Assembly (NCBI RefSeq): GCF_003182095.1
Contig: NZ_QGTJ01000007.1
Span: 1-64,000, forward strand
From: Plasticicumulans acidivorans
GTDB taxonomy: Bacteria; Pseudomonadota; Gammaproteobacteria; Competibacterales; Competibacteraceae
Reading direction: 5' to 3'
Length of the DNA: 64,000 nucleotides
Of this stretch, positions 1-7,438 are shown piece by piece; within the stretch, counting starts at the first letter, position 1; the number at the start of each line of letters is the position of its first letter. The position numbers and the translations under genes were made by a program. The notes beneath the pieces are model-generated. The model had not been told where the DNA came from. It did no database searches and saw only the letters and a program-made list of their open reading frames with translations.

Positions 1-1232
1 GCGTCGACGTTGCCGGTGGCCTTGGCGAGCTGCTCGGCGCGGGCGGCGGTGTCCTCGGCGATGCCGTCCATGCGTGAGCTCAGGCCGGAGGCTTCGCTGG
101 CGGCGGCGCTCAGCGATTCGGCGTTGCGGGCGATGCCGCTGATGCTGGCGCGCAGGTCGCGCAGCAGATGGGTGACGGCACGGCCGACCTGACCGACGTT
201 GTCGTCGCCGCTGACGCCGGACTCGCGTGTCAGGTCCCCCTGCGCCGCGTTCTCGGTGGCGGCGAGCAGGCGTTCGACCTTGGCCTGTACATCCCGCGCA
301 TGCTGCTGTTGCTGCTCGGCATCAGCGCGGATCTGCTCGGCCTGTTCGGCGATCTCGCGCGCCTGCGCCTGCTGCTGGGCTTCGGCGGCCTGCAGCCGGG
401 CCATCTTCTCGCGGTCGCTGGCGGCGGCGGCCTCGACATGGGTGAAGGCTTCGCGCATGCCGGCCTGAGCCTGATTGAGCGCCAGCGCCATGTCGCCGAA
501 TTCATCACGGGCGGTGATGGCGAGCTCGGTGGACAGATCATTGGCGGCGAGCCGGCGGGCGAAGGCGAGCACCGCGCGCACCTGGCCGACGATGCGCCGG
601 GCCTGCCACCACAGCGCCGCACCGACCAGCAGCGTGACCAGACCGAAGGCCATCAGCACCGCACTGCGCTGCTTGGCGTAGGTGGTGTCGATATCGGCGA
701 CGTAGAGACCGACGGCGACCACCCAGCCCCAGGGCTCGAACACGCGACCGTAGGAGAGCTTGGGTTCGGCCACGTCGGAACCCGGCCGCGGGAAGGGGTA
801 GCTGACGTAACCGCTGCCGCCGCCTTTGCGCGCCTCCTCGACGTAGGCGTCGGACAGATTGCGGCCCGCGTAATCCTTGGAGGTCGGCCGTTTGCCGACC
901 AGTTCCGGCTTGGTCGGGTGCATCACGTAGATACCGGCCAGCGTGCGGATGGTCGGATAGGTGTCCTCGAACACCATGCCGCTCAGCGCCTCGGCGGCGC
1001 GCTGCTGGGCTTCCTCCTGACTCAGGCGCCCGCTCAGCTGCTCCTTGTGAAAACGCACCAGCACGCTGTTGGCGACTTCGGTCAGTTCCCGGACGCGCAG
1101 TTTGCGTTCGGATTCGAGCTGCTGATGCATATCGCTCAGCATCAGGGACGCGACTGTCGCCATGGCAGCGACGATGACCAGCAGCAGCAGGGCGAACTGC
1201 GGCTGCAGTTTGAGCTTGAACGCGGTGTTCAC
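1..1232 (-). CDS. methyl-accepting chemotaxis protein, 3' end cut by the window
   Basis: Membrane chemoreceptor that would signal to CheA. An open minus-strand frame runs without a stop from a GTG at 1232 to the window edge, giving about 410 residues. A GGGAGA ribosome site lies about 10 nt before the GTG. Seen in order: a hydrophobic N-terminal segment (about residues 12-32), a periplasmic region with the typical single-Cache (sCache_2) text YAGRNLSDAYVEEA and GYVSYPFPRPG, a second hydrophobic segment (about 190-208), then a HAMP-like region and a long Ala/Gln-rich coiled coil. The methyl-accepting signalling tip lies beyond base 1 and is not seen. sCache_2 domains usually sense small organic acids or amines; the ligand here is unknown. 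The next gene runs the other way, so it appears monocistronic within view. Confidence 0.88.
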   Translation of the reverse strand, partial: MNTAFKLKLQPQFALLLLVIVAAMATVASLMLSDMHQQLESERKLRVRELTEVANSVLVRFHKEQLSGRLSQEEAQQRAAEALSGMVFEDTYPTIRTLAGIYVMHPTKPELVGKRPTSKDYAGRNLSDAYVEEARKGGGSGYVSYPFPRPGSDVAEPKLSYGRVFEPWGWVVAVGLYVADIDTTYAKQRSAVLMAFGLVTLLVGAALWWQARRIVGQVRAVLAFARRLAANDLSTELAITARDEFGDMALALNQAQAGMREAFTHVEAAAASDREKMARLQAAEAQQQAQAREIAEQAEQIRADAEQQQQHARDVQAKVERLLAATENAAQGDLTRESGVSGDDNVGQVGRAVTHLLRDLRASISGIARNAESLSAAASEASGLSSRMDGIAEDTAARAEQLAKATGNVD

Positions 1233-1443
1233 GATTCCGTGTCTCCCATTACCCGCAATCTTGTTTTAACGACTGTAAAGAATGACGTGTTCAAAGACTG
1301 AAGATCGTGGAAAGTTGTAGGCGAGGCCGTGCCAGCCGGCTCGCTGCATATCGCTGCCGGCCGCGCGTCGCGCCAGGCTGCCGCGGCTGCTTAACTTGTG
1401 GGGCCGGCGATCGCGCCGGCGCCAGTGCAAGGGAGGACTCACC

Positions 1444-1926
1444 ATGCTGGAGAGCGTCAGAAACGGTTGGTATCCCCTGTCTGCGACATGCGAACTGCTC
1501 TACGAGCACGGTGTGCCGCGCCAGCTGGCCTGCGAGGGTGACGAGGTGGAAGCCGACGACACCCTCGCGGCCCGCGTGCAGACCGACAGCGGTCTTGAGG
1601 TCACGGTCGGTGCCTGGCAGACAGGTGAGGACGGGCAGCGTCTGGCGGCGCTGGCGGTGCAGCGGAGCGGCTTCGATGAGGTGCTGGCGCGGCTGGCGCG
1701 TACGTCGGCCGCAACCTTCTTCGATCGCTACGTCGCCGCCCCGAGCGGGAAAGACGAGGACTTCAAGGTCGAGGCCTACGCCAGTGACTTCGTCAGCGCG
1801 ATGAACTGCTGTGGGCTGGTCTGGGACGACGTCGATAAAGATGCCCACGAGGCGGCCTGGCGCGCCGTACTGGAGCAGGAAAGCCGCAAGCTGGTCGCCT
1901 GCGACGGCCAGGTCGCAGCCGACTGA
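1444..1926 (+). CDS. conserved-looking hypothetical protein, 160 aa
   Basis: Function not recognised. The ATG at 1444 is preceded by a good GGGAGGA ribosome site ending 8 nt upstream, so it is preferred over an in-frame start at 1396. The 160-residue product is acidic, has no signal peptide and no membrane segment. It starts MLESVRNGWY and ends with an Ala/Glu/Asp-rich helix-like stretch. There is a Cys pair (NCCGL) near residue 120. Codon use matches its G+C-rich neighbours, so it looks like a resident gene. It stands alone between the divergent chemoreceptor and the convergent flavoenzyme at 1934, which ends only 8 bases away on the other strand. Confidence 0.7.
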   Translation: MLESVRNGWYPLSATCELLYEHGVPRQLACEGDEVEADDTLAARVQTDSGLEVTVGAWQTGEDGQRLAALAVQRSGFDEVLARLARTSAATFFDRYVAAPSGKDEDFKVEAYASDFVSAMNCCGLVWDDVDKDAHEAAWRAVLEQESRKLVACDGQVAAD

Positions 1927-1933
1927 CGGTCGC

Positions 1934-3343
1934 TCAGCGCGGCGGCAGCACCTTGCCCGGATTGAGGATGCCCTGCGGATCGAGCGCATCCTTGATCCGG
2001 CGCATCAGTTCGAGTTCGAGCGGCGGGCGCAGGCGCGCCAGCTCGGCGGTCTTCAGCAGGCCGATGCCGTGCTCGGCGCTGATGCTGCCCTCGAAGGCCG
2101 CCGCCAGATCGTGCAGCGTGCGCGTCAGTGGCGCCGCAGCGGCGAGGAAGCTCGCGTCGTCCATGCCCGGCGGCGGGCTGAGGTTGAAATGCAGATTGCC
2201 GTCGCCGACGTGGCCGAACACATAGGGCCGCACGCCCGGCAGCTGTTGCGCGAGCGCGCTGCAGGCCTGCTCGATGAAAGCCGGCACGCGTGACACCGGC
2301 ACTGCCAGATCGTGCTTGAGGCTGGCACCGAGCGCTTTCTGTGCCTCGACGATGCCCTCGCGCAGCCGCCACAGCGCGGCCTTCTGCGCCTCACTCTGGG
2401 CGATGACGGCATCGTCGAGCTCGCCGGCCTCGAAGGCCTCGGCGAGCAGTGCTTCGAGTTCCGCCTCGATCCAGACGCCACGCGCGCCGAATTCGATCAG
2501 CACGCTCCACGGCGGCAGCTCGGCGAACGGCGCCCGGCAGCCGTGGACGTGCTCGGCCGCGGCCTGCAGCGCGATGCGCGGCAGCAGCTCGAAGCTGTGC
2601 GGGCCGCCGGCTCCGGCGGCGCGGGCGCGGGCGAGCAGCGCCAGCACCGCGGTGAGCGAGCTCGGCGCCAGCAGCGCCGTCGCCGTATGCCGCGGCCGCG
2701 GCAGCAGGCGCAGTACCGCGGCGGTGATGATGCCGAGCGTGCCCTCGCTGCCGATGAACAGATCGCGCAGGTCGTAGCCGCTGTTGTCCTTGCGCAGCCG
2801 GCGCAGACCGTGCCAGACGCGGCCGTCGGCCAGCACCACTTCCAGCCCGAGGCACAGCTCGCGCGCCATGCCGTAGCGCAGCACGTTGAGGCCGCCGGCG
2901 TTGCTGGCAAGGTTGCCGCCGATGCGGCAGGAACCTTCGGCACCGAGCGACAGCGGAAACAGCCGGTCGACCGCGGCCGCCGCGGCCTGCACCTCGGCGA
3001 GGATGCAGCCGGCCTCGACGGTGATGGTGTCGTCGAGCGCATCGACGGCACGGATCGCGTGCATGCGCTCCAGCGCCAGCACGATCTGCCCGGCAGCCGG
3101 CACACCGCCGCCGCAGCGCCCGGTGTTGCCGCCCTGGGCGACCACGCCGATGCCGTGGGTGTGGCAGATGCGCAGGATCGCGGCGACTTCATCGGTGCAG
3201 CGCGGGCGCAGCACGGCGAGCGCCTGGCCGTGCAGGCGGCCGCGGGATTCGTTCAGGTAGGGCTCGATCGTGTCCGGCGCGACCAGAAAACCGGCGGCGT
3301 CGACCGCGGCGCGTAACTGGGTGAGGGCGGTGGCGGTATCCAT
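1934..3343 (-). CDS. FAD-binding 2-hydroxyacid dehydrogenase (D-2-hydroxyglutarate dehydrogenase/GlcD-like)
   Basis: Cytosolic flavoenzyme of the VAO/PCMH family that oxidises a D-2-hydroxyacid to the 2-oxoacid and passes electrons to a flavoprotein or quinone partner. The 469-residue length is usual for single-subunit D-2-hydroxyglutarate dehydrogenases. The FAD pyrophosphate loop GGNTGRCGGG is at residues 71-80. The C-terminal FAD-oxidase domain carries HVGDGN (378-383) and EHGIG (424-428), which hold the substrate and metal site in this family. In Pseudomonas a similar enzyme removes D-2-hydroxyglutarate made by SerA; D-lactate or glycolate are alternative substrates that sequence alone does not exclude. 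No partner subunit (GlcE/F) or serA is adjacent. Confidence 0.85.
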   Translation of the reverse strand: MDTATALTQLRAAVDAAGFLVAPDTIEPYLNESRGRLHGQALAVLRPRCTDEVAAILRICHTHGIGVVAQGGNTGRCGGGVPAAGQIVLALERMHAIRAVDALDDTITVEAGCILAEVQAAAAAVDRLFPLSLGAEGSCRIGGNLASNAGGLNVLRYGMARELCLGLEVVLADGRVWHGLRRLRKDNSGYDLRDLFIGSEGTLGIITAAVLRLLPRPRHTATALLAPSSLTAVLALLARARAAGAGGPHSFELLPRIALQAAAEHVHGCRAPFAELPPWSVLIEFGARGVWIEAELEALLAEAFEAGELDDAVIAQSEAQKAALWRLREGIVEAQKALGASLKHDLAVPVSRVPAFIEQACSALAQQLPGVRPYVFGHVGDGNLHFNLSPPPGMDDASFLAAAAPLTRTLHDLAAAFEGSISAEHGIGLLKTAELARLRPPLELELMRRIKDALDPQGILNPGKVLPPR

Positions 3344-3402
3344 GCGCCGAGCATATCGCCGCCGCCGCGCCTGCGCCGCCGGCCGTCAGTCCGCCGTCAA
3401 GC

Positions 3403-4422
3403 TCAGTGGCCGCCGGGTGCCGGCAGGCCGAGCAGCAGCGCGTTCCACACCGGGCATTCGTTCTGTGGGCCGCCGAGCGCGGCGATCAGCCGCTCGCCGG
3501 CATCGTAGAGTTCGAGCAGCGGACGGTGGTGCTCGTCGAGCTGGCGCTGTACCACCCAGGCGCTGGCGATCTGCTGCGCTTGCAATTGGCCGATGAAGCC
3601 GAAACCGGCGAGGCAGACGCTGTCGTCTTCGACCAGGCAGCGGCAGGCGCGACCGCGAAAAGCCAGCGCGGCGCCGTGATTGCCGCCGAGCCAGCACAGC
3701 GGATCGCGGCGCTCGGCGATCACCCGCAGCAGGTTGACGGTTGCCTGCGGATCGACGGCGCGTGCCAGCGGTCCGGCGCTGCGCAACGCCTCCAGCCGCC
3801 GCGGCTGCTCGCCGCGCAGCAGCGGGTGCAGCACGGCGTCGCTGGCCGCCATCGCGCGCTGGTCGCAGCCGGCGCTGAGCGGGCTCGCCTGCGTCGCCAG
3901 CAGGCAGCTGCGCTGGTCGGCGTGACGATGGCGGTAGATCAGCCGGCTGAAGGCGTCGGTATTGGCGTGCGGGCCGAGGCGGATGCCGAGCACCGCCTGG
4001 CCGCTGCGGTCGAAGAAAGCCAGCGTCGCCTGCACGCCCTCGTCGGTGTCGTGCAGGCCGGCGAAACCGTGTGCCCAGCGATCGAAGAACACGCGCAGGT
4101 CCAGCCCCGGGCCGTACAGCCAGCCGCCGCCGGCCGTCAGCTGCGCGGTGCTGAGCAGGCCGTAGGCGGTCTGTCGCGCTTCGCCGTGATGCACGCTGAC
4201 CTGGATGTTGCCGATGCCGATCAGGCCTTGCAGCAGTTCGTTCCAGCGACCGTCGAGGCGCAGTACCGGCCCGCCGCAGCCGCTGGCGAGCAGGGCGGCC
4301 GGCGCGCTGGCCGGCACCAGCTCATCGAGCGAGGAGGCTCCGCTGCCGCCGCCGCCGATGTCGAGCGCGGTACGCCAGCGCGCGCGCAGCAGCGCCGGGT
4401 GATGAAAAACGCGTGAGGCCAT
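3403..4422 (-). CDS. hmuS: HmuS/HemS-like haem-handling protein
   Basis: Cytosolic haem-binding or haem-degrading factor of the HemS/ChuS/HmuS family, 339 residues, near the usual 340-350. The two-repeat fold is suggested by matching texts: WNELLQGLIGIG and LDLRVFFDRWAHGFAG in the first half, and LCWLGGNHGAALAFRG in the second. The start at 4422 has a GAGGAG ribosome site 7 nt upstream (4430-4435); an in-frame extension to 4533 is less likely. The ATG lies immediately past the TGA of a 47-codon ORF (stop at 4424-4426), suggesting coupled translation. The usual haem-ligand motif D-V-H is not conserved by eye: the region reads SDAVLHPLL, with a His shifted by about two positions. A Fur box lies upstream. 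No hmuTUV transporter or TonB receptor is next to it. Confidence 0.72.
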   Translation of the reverse strand: MASRVFHHPALLRARWRTALDIGGGGSGASSLDELVPASAPAALLASGCGGPVLRLDGRWNELLQGLIGIGNIQVSVHHGEARQTAYGLLSTAQLTAGGGWLYGPGLDLRVFFDRWAHGFAGLHDTDEGVQATLAFFDRSGQAVLGIRLGPHANTDAFSRLIYRHRHADQRSCLLATQASPLSAGCDQRAMAASDAVLHPLLRGEQPRRLEALRSAGPLARAVDPQATVNLLRVIAERRDPLCWLGGNHGAALAFRGRACRCLVEDDSVCLAGFGFIGQLQAQQIASAWVVQRQLDEHHRPLLELYDAGERLIAALGGPQNECPVWNALLLGLPAPGGH

Positions 4423-4423
4423 C

Positions 4424-4567
4424 TCAGCGCTCCTCGCGCCGCGCCGCGGCCGGTGGCAGGGGATAGGCGTGCAGCAGTGGCGACGGCGCGCGACTGCCGC
4501 TCGGTGCCGGCGCCACGCGCACCGGACGACCATCGACGAGATAGAGAACGGGACCGCGAAGCAGCAT
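4424..4567 (-). CDS. 47-aa peptide translationally coupled to hmuS
   Basis: Small ORF from ATG 4567 to TGA 4424-4426, not recognised as a known family. It has the best Shine-Dalgarno match of the locus (GGAGGTG, complement of 4572-4578, 4 nt before the ATG). Its last codons contain the ribosome site of hmuS, whose ATG follows the stop by one base. The peptide starts MLLRGPVLYLVDGRPVRVAP and is Pro/Arg/Ala-rich toward the end. It resembles HemP slightly in having a short hydrophobic strand (VLYLVDG), but this is only an impression. It may be a real haem-locus micro-protein or a leader whose translation opens the hmuS start. Confidence 0.5.
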   Translation of the reverse strand: MLLRGPVLYLVDGRPVRVAPAPSGSRAPSPLLHAYPLPPAAARREER

Positions 4568-4571
4568 GGGA

Positions 4572-4578
4572 CACCTCC
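4572..4578 (-). promoter_or_regulatory. strong Shine-Dalgarno of the 47-aa peptide
   Basis: GGAGGTG read on the minus strand, 4 nt before ATG 4567. Its quality is the main reason to accept the small ORF as translated. Confidence 0.6.
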
Positions 4579-4681
4579 AGACAGGGGCCGGGCCGGTAGG
4601 GGCGGGAAACGGGGCCGTGGCTGGCGGCGAAGCGCGGCGGAGAGAGCGACGCGACACTCGGCGGCTGGCTGGGTCTTGGCA

Positions 4682-4700
4682 AATGATAATTATTCCTATT
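4682..4700. promoter_or_regulatory. Fur box between divergent haem genes
   Basis: The sequence AATGATAATTATTCCTATT contains the perfect half-site TGATAAT (4684-4690) followed by ATT, a good match to the 19-bp Fur operator of alternating GATAAT repeats. It stands out as an A+T island in very G+C-rich DNA. It lies 37 bp before hemP and about 115 bp before the hmuS-side peptide, so one Fur dimer could repress both directions when iron is plentiful. Confidence 0.75.
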
Positions 4701-4736
4701 AACTGCGCAAGCCATTTTTTCACCGAGGTCCCCGCC

Positions 4737-4910
4737 ATGCAGGAAAAATCCGTTACCTCCTTCAACGTCGTCAGCCATGCGCGCCCGGCACAGCCGCGAC
4801 TGAGCACGCGCACCCTGTTCACCGCCGGTAGCGTCGTGCTGATCGAGCATGAGGGTGAGGTCTACCAGCTGCGGCGCACGCGCCACGGCCGGCTGATCCT
4901 GACCAAGTAG
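4737..4910 (+). CDS. hemP: haemin uptake protein HemP
   Basis: Small cytosolic protein of the HemP family, 57 residues, linked to haem utilisation; in some proteobacteria it activates transcription of the haem receptor gene. The C-terminal half is diagnostic: LIEHEGEVYQLRRTRHGRLILTK aligns with the family core (shown here as LIEHEGEVYQLR then RHGRLILTK), with the invariant end LILTK. The N-terminal 20 residues are variable, as in other members. A GAGG sequence is about 10 nt before the ATG at 4737; a longer in-frame ORF from 4566 would read through the Fur box and is rejected. Transcribed away from the hmuS-like gene under a shared Fur box. Confidence 0.88.
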   Translation: MQEKSVTSFNVVSHARPAQPRLSTRTLFTAGSVVLIEHEGEVYQLRRTRHGRLILTK

Positions 4911-4986
4911 CGTGCAGTGCGCCGGCGACGGCGGCGGGACGCATGGCCTATGCTCGCGTCCCCGTTTCTGCGTCGGTAGCCGTCGA

Positions 4987-5748
4987 ATGCGTCCGCTCCT
5001 GCATGTCGGCATAGCCTGTCTGCTGTTTGCCCTGACCGCCTGCACCACGCCGGTTTATGACCTGCGCAGCGATCCGGGGTTTACCTATGCGCCGCTGCTC
5101 GCCGGCGGACTGGCGATCGGCGGGGTCGCCGCACAACTCGAACCCCTGTCGCCGGCGGTGGCGACGCAGGAAGCACAGGTGCTGGCGCAGGCGGTCGCCG
5201 CCGAGCGCCCGGCGCTGCGCATCGTCGGCAGCGAGGCGGTCGGCCGCGCGCTCGGCGTGCCGCGACAGACCCGGCTGCAGGACGCCTTCGGCGGCGGCCC
5301 GCTGCCGGGCGACGTTTTCAGCCAGCTCGCGCCGCTTGGCGCGCTGGCCCGCTACGTGGTCTATGCGCGGCTGGAGCGCGACGAGGTGTTCCAGCGCCAG
5401 GGCACGCGGGTGCTCGATCTGCCGGACCCGGTCTATGAAGCGCGCGATCGTGACGGCCATCGCATCTGGGTGCCGCTGTACGACCGCGTCGAAGTGATCG
5501 ACGTGTTCGAGACCGTGCGCCGGCTGGTCGTCTATTTCGAAGTGCTCGACCTGCACGATGCCCGCGTGGTGTGGAGCGGGCGCATCGAAAAGAGCGGTTC
5601 ACACAGCAATGACTTCTCGCGCGGCGTCGGGCCGGCCTGGTCGCCGGGCTTTCCCGGTGTCGGCGTCTTTCCGCCACCGCCGCAGGCCGCCGGTCTGCTC
5701 GAAGCGGCTTATCGCGGCTTCGCCGAAAATCTGCCGAAAGTGCCATGA
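4987..5748 (+). CDS. putative lipoprotein, 253 aa
   Basis: Exported lipoprotein of unknown role. The ATG at 4987 gives a signal peptide with lipobox LTAC, the acylated Cys being residue 19; the next residues are Thr-Thr, which favours outer-membrane sorting. The longer ORF start at 4912 would bury the signal peptide and is rejected. The mature part (about 234 aa) contains a Leu/Ala-rich stretch, then alternating hydrophobic strands (YVVYARLERDEV, RVEVIDVFETVRRLVVYFEV) and a low-complexity end with GVGVFPPPPQ. No enzyme motif is seen. Its stop overlaps the start of the DUF72 gene by four bases, so the two are probably cotranscribed. Confidence 0.75.
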   Translation: MRPLLHVGIACLLFALTACTTPVYDLRSDPGFTYAPLLAGGLAIGGVAAQLEPLSPAVATQEAQVLAQAVAAERPALRIVGSEAVGRALGVPRQTRLQDAFGGGPLPGDVFSQLAPLGALARYVVYARLERDEVFQRQGTRVLDLPDPVYEARDRDGHRIWVPLYDRVEVIDVFETVRRLVVYFEVLDLHDARVVWSGRIEKSGSHSNDFSRGVGPAWSPGFPGVGVFPPPPQAAGLLEAAYRGFAENLPKVP

Positions 5749-6653
5749 GCGGTGCATTGCCCGGCGGCGGGGGCGAGGCCGCCGCCTGGCCGTACCGGCT
5801 GGGCTGCCCGGTGTGGAGCGAGCGGCGCTGGGTCGGCGAGTTCTACCGTAGCGATGCCCGCGTCGAGGACTTCCTCGCGCAGTACGCCAGCGTGTTCGGC
5901 TGCGTCGAAGGCAACAGCACCTTCTACGGCCTGCCGACGGCGGCCACCGTCGAACGCTGGACGCACGAAGCGCCGGCAACGCTGCGCTTCTGCTTCAAGG
6001 TGCCGCGCACGCTGACGCATGAGCGCGCCTTGCAGGGCGGTGAGGCGGAACTGGCGGAATTTCTCGACCGCCTGGCGCCGCTGGCGCAGGCCGGGCGGCT
6101 CGGGCCGCTGCTGCTGCAGCTGCCGGCAAGCTTCGGGCCGCCGGCGCTCGCCGATCTGTTCGAGTTCCTCGACCGGCGCCTCGCCGGGCGTGCGGTGGTG
6201 GTCGAGGTGCGCCACGCCGAGTTCTTCGCCAAGGGGGCGGCGGAGCGGGCGCTCAACCGCGGTCTGCACGAGCGCGGCGTCGACCGGGTGATGATGGACA
6301 CCCGCGCGCTGTTCTCGACGCCGCCGCCGGATGCGGCGGCCGCCGAGGCGCAGCGCAAGAAGCCGCGGCTGCCGGTGCATGCCGTCGCGCTCGGTCCGCG
6401 ACCCTGCGTGCGCTTCGTCGGCCATCCGCAGCTCGAACGCAACCGCGGCTATCTGGCGCCGTGGGTGGACAAGCTCGCGCAGTGGATCGGCGAGGGCTGC
6501 GAGCCGTGGTTTTTCGCGCATATGGCCGACAACCGCGAGGCGCCGGCGCTGGCGCGGCTGTTCCACCGGCTGCTGCGCGAGCGCCTGCCACAGCTGCCGG
6601 CGCTGGCGCCGTGGCCGGCTCAGCGCGAGCCGCAACAGGCCGGCCTGTTCTGA
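5745..6653 (+). CDS. DUF72 (YecE-like) family protein
   Basis: Soluble TIM-barrel-like protein of the DUF72 family, 302 residues; biochemical function is not established for the family. Diagnostic text: LGCPVWSERRWVGEFY near the start (residues about 19-34), EGNSTFYGLP (about 56-65), FCFKVPRTLTHE, LLLQLPASFGPP and VVEVRHAEFF. Start ATG 5745 overlaps the lipoprotein stop (ATGA), so translation is likely coupled. It ends 4 bases before the convergent cytochrome gene, with no hairpin between them. Confidence 0.85.
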   Translation: MSGALPGGGGEAAAWPYRLGCPVWSERRWVGEFYRSDARVEDFLAQYASVFGCVEGNSTFYGLPTAATVERWTHEAPATLRFCFKVPRTLTHERALQGGEAELAEFLDRLAPLAQAGRLGPLLLQLPASFGPPALADLFEFLDRRLAGRAVVVEVRHAEFFAKGAAERALNRGLHERGVDRVMMDTRALFSTPPPDAAAAEAQRKKPRLPVHAVALGPRPCVRFVGHPQLERNRGYLAPWVDKLAQWIGEGCEPWFFAHMADNREAPALARLFHRLLRERLPQLPALAPWPAQREPQQAGLF

Positions 6654-6657
6654 GCCG

Positions 6658-7251
6658 TCAGCGCGGCACTGCCAGACCCTGTGGCTGCGAGGTGAACCAG
6701 GCGGCCAGGTCGAGCTGATCCTGCGCCGAGAGATTCGCCGCCATGCCCTGCATGATCGGGTTCTGCCGCGTGCCGTCTTTGTAGGCCTGCAGCGCGTGCA
6801 CCAGGTAGTCGGCGTGCTGGCCGGCGAGGCGCGGGAAGGCCGGGCTCGGCGCCTGGCCGTCGGCGCCGTGGCAGGCAGCGCAGACCGCGGCCTTCTGCTT
6901 GCCGGCGGCCGGGTCGCCGCGCGCCGGTGTCTGCCCGGCGGCCGGGGCGATGCCGCTGAGATAGGCGGCGATGTCGGCGATGTCGGCCTCGCCCAGCACG
7001 CTGGCGTTGGCGGTCATCGTCGGGTGCTGGCGCTTGCCGGCCCGGTATTCGCCGAGGGCGGCGGTGATGTAGTCGGCGTGCTGGCCGCCGAGCTTGGGCA
7101 CGTGATAGCTCGGATACACGTTGGTGTAGCCGGGGACGCCATGGCAGCCGGAGCAGGTCGAGAACTTGAATTTACCGGCAGCGGGGTCGCCGGCGTGGAC
7201 GGCGCCGGCGGCGCACAGGCCGGCGACGAGCAACAGGAGGCGGGCATTCAT
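6658..7251 (-). CDS. di-haem cytochrome c4
   Basis: Periplasmic electron carrier, 197 residues. A signal peptide ends at VHA (residue 20). Two class-I haem sites follow: CSGCH (33-37) and CAACH (124-128). Candidate Met ligands are Met79 (HPTMTANAS) and Met167 or Met170 (NPIMQGM). Two equal cytochrome domains are typical of cytochrome c4, which feeds cbb3-type or other terminal oxidases. No oxidase gene is adjacent. Transcribed divergently from ilvD. Confidence 0.92.
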   Translation of the reverse strand: MNARLLLLVAGLCAAGAVHAGDPAAGKFKFSTCSGCHGVPGYTNVYPSYHVPKLGGQHADYITAALGEYRAGKRQHPTMTANASVLGEADIADIAAYLSGIAPAAGQTPARGDPAAGKQKAAVCAACHGADGQAPSPAFPRLAGQHADYLVHALQAYKDGTRQNPIMQGMAANLSAQDQLDLAAWFTSQPQGLAVPR

Positions 7252-7438
7252 CGGGCGGTCTCCGGTGGTGGGAATGGCCGGGGCTTCTGTCGACCCCGTG
7301 CCCGTCCAAGCCTATTGGGCGGCGGCCGTCTTTCAAGGCGGCCACGGTTTTTGCCGTGGCTGGTGAGCTGTGCTGAAATGCCCGGCCTCCCCGCCGGTCC
7401 AAGCCGGTGTTCCTCGCCCGATTTCCGGAGTCGCCCCG

